Origin: Rutidosis leptorrhynchoides
Lineage: Eukaryota; Streptophyta; Magnoliopsida; Asterales; Asteraceae
Assembly: GCF_046630445.1 (NCBI RefSeq)
Contig: NC_092337.1
Coordinates: forward strand, 192,216,001 to 192,280,000
Direction of reading: 5' to 3'
Length of the DNA: 64,000 bases
Positions 47,626 through 60,649 of the stretch are shown in pieces. The notes under the pieces are model-generated. The model saw only the letters and a program-made list of their open reading frames with translations. It did not search any database and was not told the origin of the DNA. Each line of letters starts with the position of its first letter. The stretch's first letter is position 1. A program made the translations under genes and the position numbers.

Positions 47626-48486
47626 ATTAAATACATTATATACATACGTGCATAATTATTCCACTCATCTTAACACGTCGATGATAATTAAACACTTCCG
47701 TACGCTTCAAAGTAAAGTACCTAATACATTAAGTACACATTCAATACACAAACTTGTGGAGCCAACCACCAACACTTAACTCTTGAGCATTTAATGACCC
47801 AAATGCATTAAATGACCAATTTACACAAAACCACCCATTTAAGGCCAAGACTCATCATTAATCGCTATAAGCTAGTGATTAGAGTCTACTAACCCCAACT
47901 AACTCAACTTAGGGTATTTCATACCCATCTCACCCAATTAGGTCAACCATTACCCATTTTACCCATTTTAACACTTAGACCCACAAATTTGGTCAAACTT
48001 GAACCCATTAACAAACTTACACTAATTCACAAGTGTACAAGTGTTTTAACAATAAAATTAACACCTTCAAACACCAAATTCAAGGCCAAACCCTAGATTG
48101 CAAGCCTTGGGATTTTCATGCACCAATTTAACCCAAATTCACCCCATTTAACCCCCAAATGGGTCTTACAAGTCTCAAAAGTACAAACCCTAGCCATAAA
48201 TCAATTAAAACTCAAAACACGGAGTTTGGACAACTTTAGACGTAGGGAACAACTTTAGAACTTGTGCTTAAACCCGAAACTAGCTTCTTCCTCTTTGGAT
48301 TGAGCTTTCTCACACTAAAACCTCCTCTCTCTCTAGAATTGAAGTGAAAAGGATGTGGTAGATGAAAAAGGAGTTAAGTCACCCACCAAACTGATCTTGA
48401 GGCCTTAAAGTCGTCCATAATGTAAAAATACCAAAATACCCTTTTTAAATATCTAAAAACAAAACAGCTGGCCCATCAGTTCATCT

Positions 48487-48557
48487 GGACGGCGTCACAT
48501 TGGACGGCGTCCAGCCGTGCAAAACAGGACGGCGTCCCACCCTTTTGGACGGAGTCC
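48487..48557. repeat. Second cluster of GGACG-N-CGTCC quasi-palindromes, LTR start side
   Basis: Four units centred at 48492, 48507, 48532 and 48552, close to the LTR start (48585) of the minus-strand element. Confidence 0.75.
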
Positions 48558-48585
48558 AAACCAACTGGGAAAACAGGATCTTACA

Positions 48586-48600
48586 ACTCTCCCCCACTTG
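48586..48600 (-). other. G2 polypurine tract
   Basis: On the minus strand CAAGTGGGGGAGAGT abuts the LTR start TGTAAGATCC. Confidence 0.8.
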
Positions 48601-48678
48601 AACCGGATTACGTCCTCGTAATCCAAGCCGCATGATAAGCAGGAAGATACACCAAAACAAACTCTTCGGATTCCCAAA

Positions 48679-51600
48679 TGTGACAACCCAGAAATTTCTG
48701 ACCAAATTTAAACTTCAATCTTTATATTATTTCGACACGATAAGCAAAGTTTGTTCAGTTAAATCTCAAGAATTTTAAACTATGTTTATACATTCATTTA
48801 AACTCGACCAAATTCCGACGATTTACGAGCCATTATATAATTGAATATGAATATGTATATGTATGTATATGTATATATATTATAACTTGAGAACGTTAAC
48901 AAAGTATTAAACATATAATACTTTACGTGAACGTATTTGTTTCAATATGATTATCGATGGAATTAGAAGATAATTTCAAATGATTGATTTATCAGATACA
49001 TTGAATTATGATTACGAGTCTCTGTTGAGAGGTCCACTTTGATTTAGAAAACCTTTCTTTTTTAACGGTATCCGGAATATTTGGTAAAAGTGATTTACAA
49101 ATGTATCATTAACGAGAGTTAGTCAAAAGTTAGTAATCATTTTCGTTTAAATTTCAAAAGTGTACTTTACTTTGATTAACTTGTGTCCCTCGATAAACCG
49201 ACTATTTAGTTTTCATATTAAAAACATTATTGGTAAAATAACTACTATTATATAAAACGAGTGAAATTATATAAAACGAATTTTGAAATATATTTGGTTT
49301 TGAAAGACTAAATATTATATCATTAGTTAAAATAATTCAAATATATTTATTATGTACAAATTTACGATTCTAAATAAAAATATATATATATAGTAACTTA
49401 GTCATAAAACGTCCTAATTTAAAATAATATATTTTGGTAAACAACGAGTCATTGATTTATAGAAGCAAATGACCACGACGCTAAAATTCTATAAGATACA
49501 TTTTCATAAAGTAAATTTTTGATAAATAAGTTAAATTATTATTAAAGTACATGTCGCATAATGTAAAAGGCTAGTGTTCTAAACGTACGAAAGTGCGCTC
49601 GAAAAACCGAAAGTGGTACATGAGTCGAGTGACAACGTAAGAGTCATTTTAGTAAAAATTTCATTTTTACTACACACATAAATATAATATAATATTTAAA
49701 TAATTCTAAAGATTAAATATATTATTTATTAAAATAATATATACACATAATAACTACTACGCATGTAATAAGTTTGAGAGTGTCAGCAGTTTTGATTCGT
49801 GGTTTGTGAGCTGGACATCACCTTCATGCGATCGCATGAAAACAAAGAAGAGACCCCATGCGATCGCATGAGGTGCAAAATCAGGACATGTATTATAAAG
49901 TCGAGTTCCAGTTTGATATAAACACACACACATATATCTTATCTATCCTCTGTCTATAATACTCCATAATATATTCATTTTATTTATATTATTATTATTA
50001 TAATTATTAATATTATTATTAATTATATTAGTAGTATTATTATTAGTAATAATATTTACATAAAATACTACGACGGAGTGCTGTTCACGTGCTTTTCAAA
50101 CAAGTGTTGCGAGTAGGATAGGGCTAAAGAACTTATGGATTGTAGCTATAGAGGTGATGGGTATGGTTCATGGGTATGCTCGTGAGGTCAATTTAGTGTT
50201 TATCATCTCATTTGCATCTACGTACCTTTCCTGCAATATTGAATCTCAATATTGATACGTGAGCACTCATAACTTAACTTTTATATATTAATAGTGTATC
50301 CCTGACTAGTGCTCGAGTATATAGGATTATGCATGCTTGTATTTTTGATATATGCGGTTGAGATTAGGTATAAGATATGCATGTCGTTGGAAAGCTAGCG
50401 AAAAATTAAGAACTTTTCATTTAGATATCGAATGGTTTCGATGAACGGATTAGAAGTTATAGTCAATTGAATTTTTGTATTATTATTAAAAATGATTATT
50501 ATTATCGTCGTTATTATCGTCGTTATAGTTTTTAATTATTATTATTATTATTATTATCAATAAAAGGTATTATCATTAAAAATTGTTATTTTTATTATTA
50601 TTACTATCGTTATTATCGTTAAGGTTATAATTAGTAGTATTATTATTATTATCCTTAATATTATCATAATATTTATTATTATTAGTATTACTATAATTAA
50701 AACTAATATTAGTAACATCTAATTATTATGATTACTATTATTATCATTAATATAAACGTGATATAAAAGACGATTAAAAGCTATTAAACGAATCGATTAG
50801 GAAATAATGAGTATAGGTATCATGATGAAATTAAAATATCGTAAGATATTGATTTAGATAAAAATATCATTATCATTATTATTATTATTAAAAGTATTAT
50901 TAGTATTAAAACTATCATTACCATTTTAATAGAAATGACATTGTTATTATAAAATATCATTATTATTATCATTTTAAATTAAAATTATTATTTTAAAGCT
51001 AATATTAAAAAGTAGCGTAAATATTAAAGTTATCATAATTAGAGTTATTATTTTATCATAATATCATTTTTAGTAAATATAAATATTGATATATTTATTA
51101 ATAGAATAACAATAATTATCATTACAAAATAATGTAACTTTTACTTATTATTATTATCGATATTATTTTATCTAATAAATTTACGATACAAAGATATTCT
51201 ACGTGTAATATAATTACATTAATAAAATCTATCATATTATTTTTATGATATTAAATGAATTTTATAAATTTTATTAATTAAAATATATAAAAGTATATTT
51301 TTATAAATTTTAATATGAAATTCTATTTATTAATAACTGAATTATATTATTCACTCTAATAAATCTGTTAAAAAAATATATATTGAAAAATATAAAACGA
51401 CGATATTTAAACTATATAATAATCATGTATAAATTTTCGAAAATCATTTTTGAGTCAAATTGACTTTTGTTGACTTTTGCATATTATTCTCGAGCATTAG
51501 GATTGTGGTACACTATGACTTGACTTAAAATGTTAGACAAATATTAACCAACATATAAATATATATACTTAATTTAGGTTCGTGAATCCGAGGCCAACCT

Positions 51601-52475
51601 TGCACTTGTTCAATGACGTTATACGTATATTTACTACGAAATACAGTATTGTGATTTTCATTTGCTCCCTTTTTAAATGCTTTTGCAATATATATTTTTG
51701 GGACTGAGAATACACGCGCTGCTTTTATAAATGCTTTACGTAATAGACACAAGTGATCGAAACTACATTCTATGGTTGGATTATCAAACCGAATATGCCC
51801 TTTTTTAGCTTGGTAGCCTAAGAATTGGTGTTTATTATAATTACCACCAATTGACGCGAATTCTAAAGATAGATCTATAGGCACTAACAAGCTCCAGTTA
51901 GAGAATTTGAACTGCTTTAGTACTTCGATTTATCATGTCTGATGAGAGTCCCGGAATGATGGGGATATTCTATATGCATCCTGTTAAGGTCGGTTACCAG
52001 GTGTTCACCATATGAATGAATTTTAATTCACGAGTTACGCATGACAATATATGAAATCTTGTGGTCTATTAAAATGATGAAAATGAATGATTATGATAAA
52101 CTAAAGAACTCACCAGCCTTTTGGTTGACACTTTAAAGCATGTTTATTCTCAGGTTTGAAAGAAATCTTCCGCTGTGCATTTGCTCATTTTAAAAATATT
52201 ACTTGGAGTCATCCATGGCATATTTCAAAAGACGTTGCATTCAAGTCGTTGAGTTCAATAGAGATTATTATTAAGTAAATGACATACTAGGTCATTTATA
52301 AGTTGAATATTATGAAATAGTATGCATGCCTGTCAACTTTTGATGAAATGAAAGGTTGTTTTTTTTTTTAAAATGAATGCAATGTTTGTAAAATGTATCA
52401 TATAGAGGTCAAATACCTCGCGATGTAATCATATGTTATTATATTCGTCCTTATGGATTAGGACGGGTCGTCTCA
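48679..52475 (+). repeat. E3 5' LTR, 3797 bp
   Basis: TGTGACAACCCAGAAATTTC to GACGGGTCGTCTCA. Its ends match the other family A LTRs. The middle (about 49600-50450) is unique and carries the palindrome-pair promoter, and 50480-51400 is rich in ATT-type runs. No gene is recognised. Confidence 0.85.
49805..49900 (+). promoter_or_regulatory. E3 LTR core promoter: TGTGAGCTG, palindrome pair, TATAAAG
   Basis: TGTGAGCTG (49805-49813), TTCATGCGATCGCATGAA (49823-49840), CATGCGATCGCATG (49857-49870), GGACATG and TATAAAG (49894-49900). TGTGAGCTG to first centre 18.5 bp, centre to centre 32 bp, second centre to TATA about 30.5 bp: the Athila LTR layout, in an otherwise unrelated LTR. Confidence 0.8.
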
Positions 52476-52477
52476 TG

Positions 52478-52495
52478 TGGTATCAGAGCGGTGGT
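52478..52495 (+). other. E3 primer-binding site
   Basis: TGGTATCAGAGCGGTGGT two bases after the LTR end. Confidence 0.9.
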
Positions 52496-52882
52496 CTTAG
52501 CGAACCAGGTCTGCATTAGTGTGTCTAACTGATAGTCGTTAGGATGCATTAGTGAGTCTGGACTTCGACCGTGTCTGCATGTCAAAAGTTTTGATTATCA
52601 TTTTTGTCGGAAATTACCTGCTTATCATTTTTAGTCTAGATACATTTTACTGCATTGATTGCATGAATAGTGTATAGACAAAATTTATATCTTAGCGTAT
52701 CTGCTAATTCATATCTTAGCGTATCTGTTACTGTAAACTTTGCCTAACATATTCCGTAAATTCCTCCGTAATCTACGAAATCTTTTGCTCTATATATATA
52801 GATATTCTATGTAATTAGAATACCATCTGATAGCCGAAAATCATTTCATATTGAAAGTAAATCCTTTATTCAATCGTACGAA

Positions 52883-53819
52883 ATGGAATTCGTCATTAGT
52901 TCAAGTCCCTCGGATTCTGAAATGGAATCCCACTCAAGCTCCGAAAGAAGTGTGACCGGAATGGATCAACCAATCAGCCATCATCTATTCTGGATGAATT
53001 GAGGATGGGTTCGTAGTCTACTTGGTCATTGGAGACAAGAAGAAGGTGATCCCTTCCATCCACCACATTGCCCTCTTGGCGATGAACCTGAAGCACTTAC
53101 CGGCGAACCTATCCGAAACACCATTTTTTCTCTCATTTCCAGAGTATCTCGTCACAATTATATGCTACATCAAATTCTAGATTTTATTTATCCGCTCGTC
53201 CGAACCGACAATCACCCCGGTGTAATAGAAGAAGTCAACGAACTTCACGCTCGGGTAGTGGCTTTGGAAAATATGGTGCAAAGGTTACAAACGCCAGCAG
53301 CAGCACCAGCAGCATAACCAGTATCACCATCAGCAACACCAATAGTACCATCACCACCAACAACAACAACATCCGCATCCCACACCGCAACATCACGATC
53401 AGTACCTCAAGTCTCAACGTCATACGCACCATAGAATACCAACAACAATAACCGGTGAAGTATTAATCTATCACTTCATTGGAGAAACCTTTTACGGCGA
53501 ATATGAAATCTCTAAAGTCTTAGAGATTGTCTATTCTAGCCTTATCCATAAATCAAGCGTGTGGACCGAAATGATAAAAGGAAGAGTAGAAACCCTGACA
53601 AGAATGGTGTGTGATTTTCAAGTTAGACTTGTTTTACCAATATCATCAATAGTACCGTTAGCACCATCAGCACAGGCAGTGCCGTCAGTATCATTAGAAT
53701 CAGCAGCACCTATAACATCACAAGCTCCGATAGTTCAAGAATCACCATGGACATTATTACAAATCAACAACAAGTATGTCATATCAACAAGATATGAAGT
53801 GTTAACTCATTTCCACTAA
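52883..53819 (+). pseudogene. ORF-A of family A, best preserved copy
   Basis: From ATG 52883 a Ser-rich head (EFVISSSPSDSEMES) runs to one stop near 52999. The frame then reads LGHWRQEEGDPFHPP, EALTGEPIRNTIFSLISRV, LDFIYPLVRTDNHPG and a coiled coil VIEEVNELHARVVALENMVQ. After a Gln/Ala-rich, shifted stretch, a second open part reads EYEISKVLEIVYSS and continues to 53819 (LTRMVCDFQVRLVLPI, Ala/Pro/Ser-rich). The position after the PBS suggests a leader or truncated gag-like protein. No zinc knuckle or capsid motif is seen. Confidence 0.5.
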
Positions 53820-54260
53820 AGGATTTATATGTATATCTTATATATATAAATTTCTAAACCATAATAAATATCTTCGCTATTATGTGTGAATCTTAACTAC
53901 TCGGTTGATTCATATTATTAATATGCAATGATGTACGTCCTTCGTTCGCAACATAACCATCATTAACTATAATCTCTGTCTCAATTCAATAAATTCCAAT
54001 TCATAATAAACCAAGTGTATTATTCAGATACACGTTTGATTTTACACTTTCATCATCGACGTACTCGAAACTTTTCAGACAACATCATTCGTATCTTGCG
54101 AAGTTCACAAGATTTTCACAAAAACCAACATTATGCATCAAGAAATAACAAAGTATTGATTCATAATATCATTGAAGAAATACTTATGTGATTTCTAAAG
54201 GATTACTCAATTCCAGTTTCAACCGTAAATCAAATGAGTTTAATTTAATATTAACTCATT
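53440..54260 (+). repeat. E3-specific segment flanked by about 100-bp direct repeats
   Basis: A GATGAAGTATTGATTC-like stretch with FIGET-type coding occurs near 53455-53545 and again near 54150-54260. E1, E2 and E4 have one copy. E3 is ancestral or carries a duplication-insertion of about 700 bp. Confidence 0.45.
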
Positions 54261-54360
54261 AAATCTATGTTACATCTAAAGAGAATATACACATATATAT
54301 TTTCATAAAGACTGTAATAAAATTCTTTTGTACAAAATATTAATTGTGAAAATTTTTCTT

Positions 54361-54382
54361 AACGGGTAGGTAATACCCGAGA
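54361..54382 (+). other. Internal PPT-like motif in E3
   Basis: AACGGGTAGGTAATACCCGA, the same as in E1, E2 and E4. Confidence 0.45.
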
Positions 54383-56476
54383 GATATATAAATTCACAAT
54401 TAATATGTTACATTCTTCGAATCTGATTCAACAATCATCAACTATACTCACTATTTTCTCAACAATATACATTCTTTCATAAAAATCAAAACAACCATTC
54501 TCATCCAAAAATTGATTACGAATTCTGATTTTTGACAAATCAAAATCCAATTCGAGATATAAACGGTATTATCATTCTTAGATTCCTAAATCTTTCAAAG
54601 CTATACTTTGACTTCAAAACTGTGTTAGAACATCATAGGTATATTAACGATTACAATCTATGTTCAAAACTTTCGAAATTCCTGAAGACACTTCAAATAA
54701 TGAACAATCGAGATGATGATCCTGAAAGGACCCGTCCTAATCCATCCGGACAAAGTCCATATCGATTTCAAACGATTCACAATAGTTGGTTACATCGCGA
54801 GGTACTTGACCTCTATATGATGCATTTTACAAACATTGCATTCGTTTTTAAAAGACAACTTGCTTTATATCGGAAATTGATGATATGCAAATCATTTCAT
54901 AATAGATTCAACTATAATTGACTAAATAATAATAATCATGAACCCGACGACTCGAATGCAACGTCTTTTGAAATATGTCATGAATGACTCCAAGTAATAT
55001 CTTTTAAATGAGCAATTGCACAGCGGGAGACTTCTTTCATACCTGAGAATAAACATGCTTTCAAGTGTTAACCAAAAGGTTGGTGAGTTCATTAGTTTAA
55101 CATAAATAATCATTTCCATCATTTTAATAGACCACAAGATTTTCATTTCTCATAAATATACGTCCCACACATGGAGACAAAATCATTCATATGGATTGAA
55201 CACCTGGTAACCGACATTCACAATATGCATATAAGAATATCCCCATCATGCCGGGATCCTCCTTCGGACATGATATAAATTTCGAAGTACTAAACCATCC
55301 GGTACTTTGGATGGGGCTTGTTGGGCCCGATAGATCTATCTTTAGAGTTCGCGTCAATTAGGGTGTCTGTTCCCTAATTCTTAGATTACCAGACTTAATA
55401 AAAAGGGGCATATTCGATTTCAATAATTCAACCATATAATGTAGTTTCAATTACTTGTGTCCATTTCGTAAAACAGTTATAAAAACATCGCATGTATTCT
55501 CAGTCCCAAAAATATATATTGTAAAAGCATTTAAAAGGGAAGTAATGAAACTCACCTAATGTATTTTGTAGTAAAAATACATATGACTATATTGAACAAC
55601 TGAACGATGCAGGGTTGGCCTCGGATTCACGAACCTATATTATTCATATCTGTATTAAAACATATTACAAGTTCATATTTTAACAATATTAATATACTTG
55701 TTATATTTAATAATTCGTATGCTATGTTTAATAAATAACTTAAATATATTTATTTTATATATCTTAAATAATTAATTAATACTTATTAAACTATAATTAT
55801 AGAGTTAAATTATTTGTTTTAAATATTATTTTATGTACCTACTAGTTATGTTAATAATAATAATGATACTAATAATAATAATAAAAAATGATAATAATAT
55901 TGATAATACTAATTATTACTACAGTTAGTGTTAGTAATAATTTTGATGATAATGATAATGATAATTAATAGCTCGCTTAAATCATAATTTATCCATAGTT
56001 TTTAACTCCATAAATTTATATATGCTTAATATCATTTAGCAAAATATTAATTTCGTATTCGAAGTTTCGAATTAACATTTGTAACCATACTTTTTAAATC
56101 ATGAATTTTACTTAAGCTTAATTATATTACTTAGCTCATAACTTTGTTACATTACTTTTACGTCATAACATTCTTCATAATATTCTAAAATCTTAGAACC
56201 TTAACGGTTTGAAGTCTGTACATACAAATATATATAAATACTTTGATTATCATACACATGACTATAGCTGTGTTACTCATATCCTACTCAATATAAATTT
56301 TATAACTATATACTTACTTAACTTATTTAAGCTCATAAGATTTTAGTTCATAAACTTATAATACCTAATAATAATAATCCTTCATCGTAATAATAATAAT
56401 AATACCTATATTAGTATTAATAATAATAATAGTTTTAATACTTGTAATAACATCGATTATAATTAATAATAATAGT

Positions 56477-56604
<128 letters not shown>

Positions 56605-56649
56605 TAGAAATGAAAAGAAAAGAAAAGAGTATACCCTTGAAAATTTTCT

Positions 56650-56730
56650 CTAAAAAGAACTGCCCAAGATGGGCTCGAACCCGCAACCTCCTACTCGACC
56701 CACAACACCTCTAACCAGCCGTCTGTTTTC
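56650..56730 (-). other. tRNA/SINE-like module in E4 LTR
   Basis: On the minus strand: GACGGCTGGTTAGAGG (A-box-like, 56723-56708) and GGGTTCGAGCCC (B box, 56682-56671), the best B box of the three modules, followed by CTTGGGCA and an ATT repeat. Confidence 0.6.
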
Positions 56731-58561
56731 ATTTTTCTGATTTGAAACCCAGTTTAATTTTTATAACCCATATCAAACTGTTTTCCCTTCTTCTCCCAAC
56801 CCAGAAACAATCGAATTAACCAGAGGATTGATTTCAATCATCAAACCAATATATGTGATATATTTAAAAACACTAAACCGAACAGAATCAATTGTTTATG
56901 TTTGTAATCAATTAAAACAATAAAAATAATTAAATAAATGAAGCTGTAAAAATTTGGCTGAAGAACACGATGAAGCTTAAATCCATTTTCGAATTATAGT
57001 ACGTTTCAGTCAATATGTATAACACGAAAAAGACTTGAAATCTCTCCTACAAACTTTCTCAAACATCAATTTTATTTAAATCGAAACAGAAAGTTCAAAT
57101 TTATCTGAAGAAAATAAGTTGACTTTTTTTGAAACATAACTTTGACTCGATAATCAAACTTTGTTTGGAAGAATTGAGCCTTGATATTTTACAGAGATTT
57201 TACATAGATGATTCCTAACAATATAGCATTAATACATTTTGAAATTAAATTCATTTTTGAAACATTTGAAAGCTGAGACAGGAACAGAGGTCGAAACCTA
57301 TGGTGTTTTTATTTTTTTTGTTTTTAAATTACGAATTTCAGTACGTAAGGGATCTTATAGGATAATTGAGTGATTCTGTAAGATAATTGATCACTTAATG
57401 TTTGTAATTGACAATTGAAACCGACCCTTAACTGATTGTCGACAAGGATATTCCATTTAGATGGAGAAGACAAAATAAATAAATAAAATAAAACAAAGAG
57501 GAATCAGATAGTGAGTTTTCCACTGATTCGTACAAGTTTTTCTGTTTTTAATTCCAATCAATTTGTTTCTATCTGAATTATTGACTACAAAATGTAAATA
57601 TAAAGATTAATAATAAATATACCAATAATGATAAAAGAATTAATCTTAATATTAATAATGTTAATATCAAACAACAAAGTGTTATAGAAAATACTGATAA
57701 TAGAAAATAATAATAATAATAGTACAAATCAAAATAATATTAATAATAATAATAATAGAAATAATAATAATAGAAATAATAATAATGATAATAATATCAC
57801 TAATACTAATATTAATGATAATAAATAATGGTAATTATAATAATAACTATGAAAATGGTAATGATCATATTATTAATGATAAAAATGAAAATTATGATTT
57901 TTAATGATAGTACTTGATAATATTACTAATAACCACAAGTTACCTATTTCATTTTTCATATCTATCTAATATATATCTTAATAATACAAATAATAATACT
58001 GATATTAATATTGATACTAGTAATGAGAGTAATATTAATAATGTTGATACAACAAATTATGTTTATTAATTCTCATACTTTTATTTTATGTATTAAATTA
58101 ATAATGTTAATAATACTAGTATTAATATTACTAATGAAAGTAATATTTATTAATATAAGAACTATATTATAATTTATAATTATATTTAATATATTAATAA
58201 TATATCCTGCATATTTTATATTTATATATTTTATATATATTACATACAATATTAGTTATGTATAGGAATTATATTTATATATAAGTATTCATTTTAATAG
58301 TAACTTAGTTATTGTTTTACATAAATAATTCCAAGGTTTAGTTTATATTTTATTATTTTAAATTATCATATAACCTTACATTTATATATATATTCATTTA
58401 CAAACAATTGTTCATGAATCGTCGGCAATGGTCGAAGTTCAATTGAGTATATGAGCACAGTTCAAAGTTTTTGAGACTTCACATTACAGACTTTGCTTAT
58501 CGTGTCAGAAATATATAAAGATTAAAGTTTAAATTTGATCGGAAATTCCCGGGTCATCACA

Positions 58562-58578
58562 GTACCTACCCGTTAAAG
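58562..58578 (-). other. E4 polypurine tract region
   Basis: Minus strand CTTTAACGGGTAGGTAC abutting the LTR, identical to E1. Confidence 0.65.
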
Positions 58579-58911
58579 AAATTTCGTCCCGAAATTTGAG
58601 TGAGATGGTCACGGTTAACAATAAAAATGTTTTTATGATGAATATAAGTTGATAAATAGAGTTTTATCATCATTGAGTAATATGGATAAAATGATTTGAT
58701 TAATCAAAGCGTGCGAATGAAGCTGTCACAACATATTTAGATAGAGATTTAACTTTTGACGTAGTCATAGTGGAATTTAGAAAATAAGGTGCGTCTTAGC
58801 TTTTGACGTTGTCTTGGTTGAATTCCGGAATTCAAGGGATTTGAAGAAAATCTTTGAAATCTATAAGATCTGATTCTTCGCGATTTATGGAAATTAAGAT
58901 CTTCATATTTA

Positions 58912-58960
58912 AATACGGTGATCTGCCTCGATTACTCTGTCTGATATTTCCACTATAAAT
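58912..58960 (+). promoter_or_regulatory. Conserved TATA block, E4 copy
   Basis: AAATACGGTGATCTGCCTCG to TATAAAT (58954-58960), nearly the same as 2596-2644. Confidence 0.5.
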
Positions 58961-59035
58961 GAACTTCATCCGTTTCATTATTTTCACCATTCCAATACTT
59001 TCTTTCTTAGTTCGTACATCTAAAGGATTGTGAAA

Positions 59036-59209
59036 TTGCTTAATACAGTTCTAATCCTTGATGTTTTCTTAATTATCATTTCTCTCATCCTTCTTTTCAA
59101 TCTTCCACCAGAAGAATCTGTTTACTCCTATTATTACCTTGGGGTAATACTATTCTTAATTATACCATGTCTTTATATTGTTATTCGTATTACTATCCAC
59201 GGTTTGTAA
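59036..59209 (+). pseudogene. E4 homologue of the 57-codon hydrophobic ORF (start ATG changed to TTG)
   Basis: Same length and stop as 2721-2894. It keeps LPPEESVY, a YY pair, and PCLYIVIR. Twelve of the 32 differing codons are synonymous and no indel occurs. The start codon is TTG, so translation from this copy is doubtful unless a non-ATG start is used. Confidence 0.45.
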
Positions 59210-59690
59210 CCTCCGTGTTGTTATTGGGATTTATATTTTCTCTTATATTTTGGAGCTTTGTCCCTTCGTTTCTTCTTCTTGTGATCAAACACCGCTTGTA
59301 ATGGTTCAGAATTCGCAGATATAAACTTCGGAATGAACATTGTTAATGTTCTAAAAAGGAAATCGTAATGTCATGATTTGATTTGTCAAATTACCAGAAT
59401 ATACGGAAAGATAGAACTATTTAAGAAGATATGTTCTTAATATGTTTGGAGATTGAGTAGAATGTAAGAGTCATGTAAATGGCACATGATAACGGTATGT
59501 TCTGTGAATCATCACGTTCCATTAGGAACTCAACATGAATTACTGTAATATAATCACGTTGATCAAGTGTCATTATATTATACTAACTCATGCATCAGTT
59601 CCCAATATTACGTTAATAACATTCATATTTTAAGCTCGAAAGTTTACAGAATATAGAAACTAACAGTTTCTATATGATGTAATGCTGATA

Positions 59691-60330
59691 GCACGAAAAG
59701 ATTAATGATTTCAGATAAGAATAATTATAAAAATATCTTCAGAAATATGGAGGATATTTATAATGAAAAATACGATGATATCTTGGAATTTCTAATATCG
59801 ATGGATGATGAAGAAGATTTATCCGTAAAGGTTTAGATTCGGAAGCAAGGTATTCGCTAAAGATTTCATCAGAAACAGAATCATTTGGATTCTTTGAAGT
59901 CAAACTTATTCTTTACGATTTGTCCACGGCGTTCTTCATAGTTTCGCATAATCTGCTTTTCAGTACTAAATTTTCTATTGAATGTTTCCAATATAATGAT
60001 ACACAGGAAGCACGAAGAGGTATATAATTTCGGACGAGAATATTTATGAAAATATCCTCAGAAATATCGAAGATATTGATGATGATATTTTGGAATTTCT
60101 AAGTTCGATGGTTGATGGAGAAAGATTTTCCGCAAGATTTTAACATGACTTCAGAGCAAGATATTCTCTAAAGATTTCAACGGATCTAGATTTATCTGGG
60201 TTCTATGAATTTAGGGTATGTTACTTGTATTTCTCCTTGGTTTCCTTTATGGTTAGCTCAATCCGCTTTCCAGTTCCAACTTTTCTGAGCTTTTCCAACA
60301 TACTAATCTTTATCATCAAACTTTCGATGA
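59691..60330. repeat. Tandem duplication (about 319 bp unit), E4 copy
   Basis: GCACGAA-AGATTAATGATTTC at 59691 and GCACGAAGAGGTATATAATTTC near 60010, as in E1. Confidence 0.65.
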
Positions 60331-60400
60331 TTATGGTTGTTTACGGTTATCTACAGTTTCTGCTGCTTCATTCAGCTTTTTCAACATTCAGAGTATTGAT
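59840..60400 (-). pseudogene. Captured PABP fragment, E4 copy
   Basis: Minus-strand frames read NVEKA, then KFDDKD, a stop in place of Trp, YVGKAQKS, then KETKEKYK and a second unit with KEAVDKS-like and SDE-type residues (about 59985 downward). It is more decayed than E1 but shares the Trp-to-stop change and the tandem arrangement, so both descend from one capture. Confidence 0.65.
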
Positions 60401-60649
60401 TTGTGACTGAGTGCTTTCAGAATTTCAGAATGAGAGATCATAATTCTAAGAGATAAATGTCATACATATAACTGTTGATGTAGATATGTTGTGAGTTTTC
60501 AAAGTACTGATTGCTGATTCCCGATAATTGTTATGGTAGTTCTCGTTATAAGATGCGGATGAGTATATGATAGGGTTTCAATGAATAAATATAATGATTT
60601 ATCAGAGAGATTTAAGCCAAAAAGCAGCGAGATTGCTGGTACGTCTGCT

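Larger units (their letters stand above)
46524..48678 (-). mobile_element. G2: 3' LTR and PPT-proximal end of a minus-strand gypsy element
   Basis: LTR 46524-48585 (TGTAACGACCCGAC to GGATCTTACA in plus coordinates), then PPT 48586-48600 and 78 bp of internal sequence, interrupted by E3 at 48679. No protein is visible. The rest should lie beyond the E3/E4 nest, outside the window. Confidence 0.7.
48679..54722 (+). mobile_element. E3: family A element, plus strand, interrupted by E4
   Basis: A complete 5' LTR, PBS and 2.2 kb of internal DNA collinear with E2 up to 54722, where E4 begins. It inserted 78 bp inside the PPT end of G2. It retains the longest form of ORF-A. The PABP segment and 3' LTR would be beyond E4. 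Confidence 0.85.

Noticed and set aside
56650..56730. Functional tRNA gene
   Set aside because: The boxes are present but no consistent cloverleaf or anticodon arm can be drawn by eye, and the element is diverged in each LTR.
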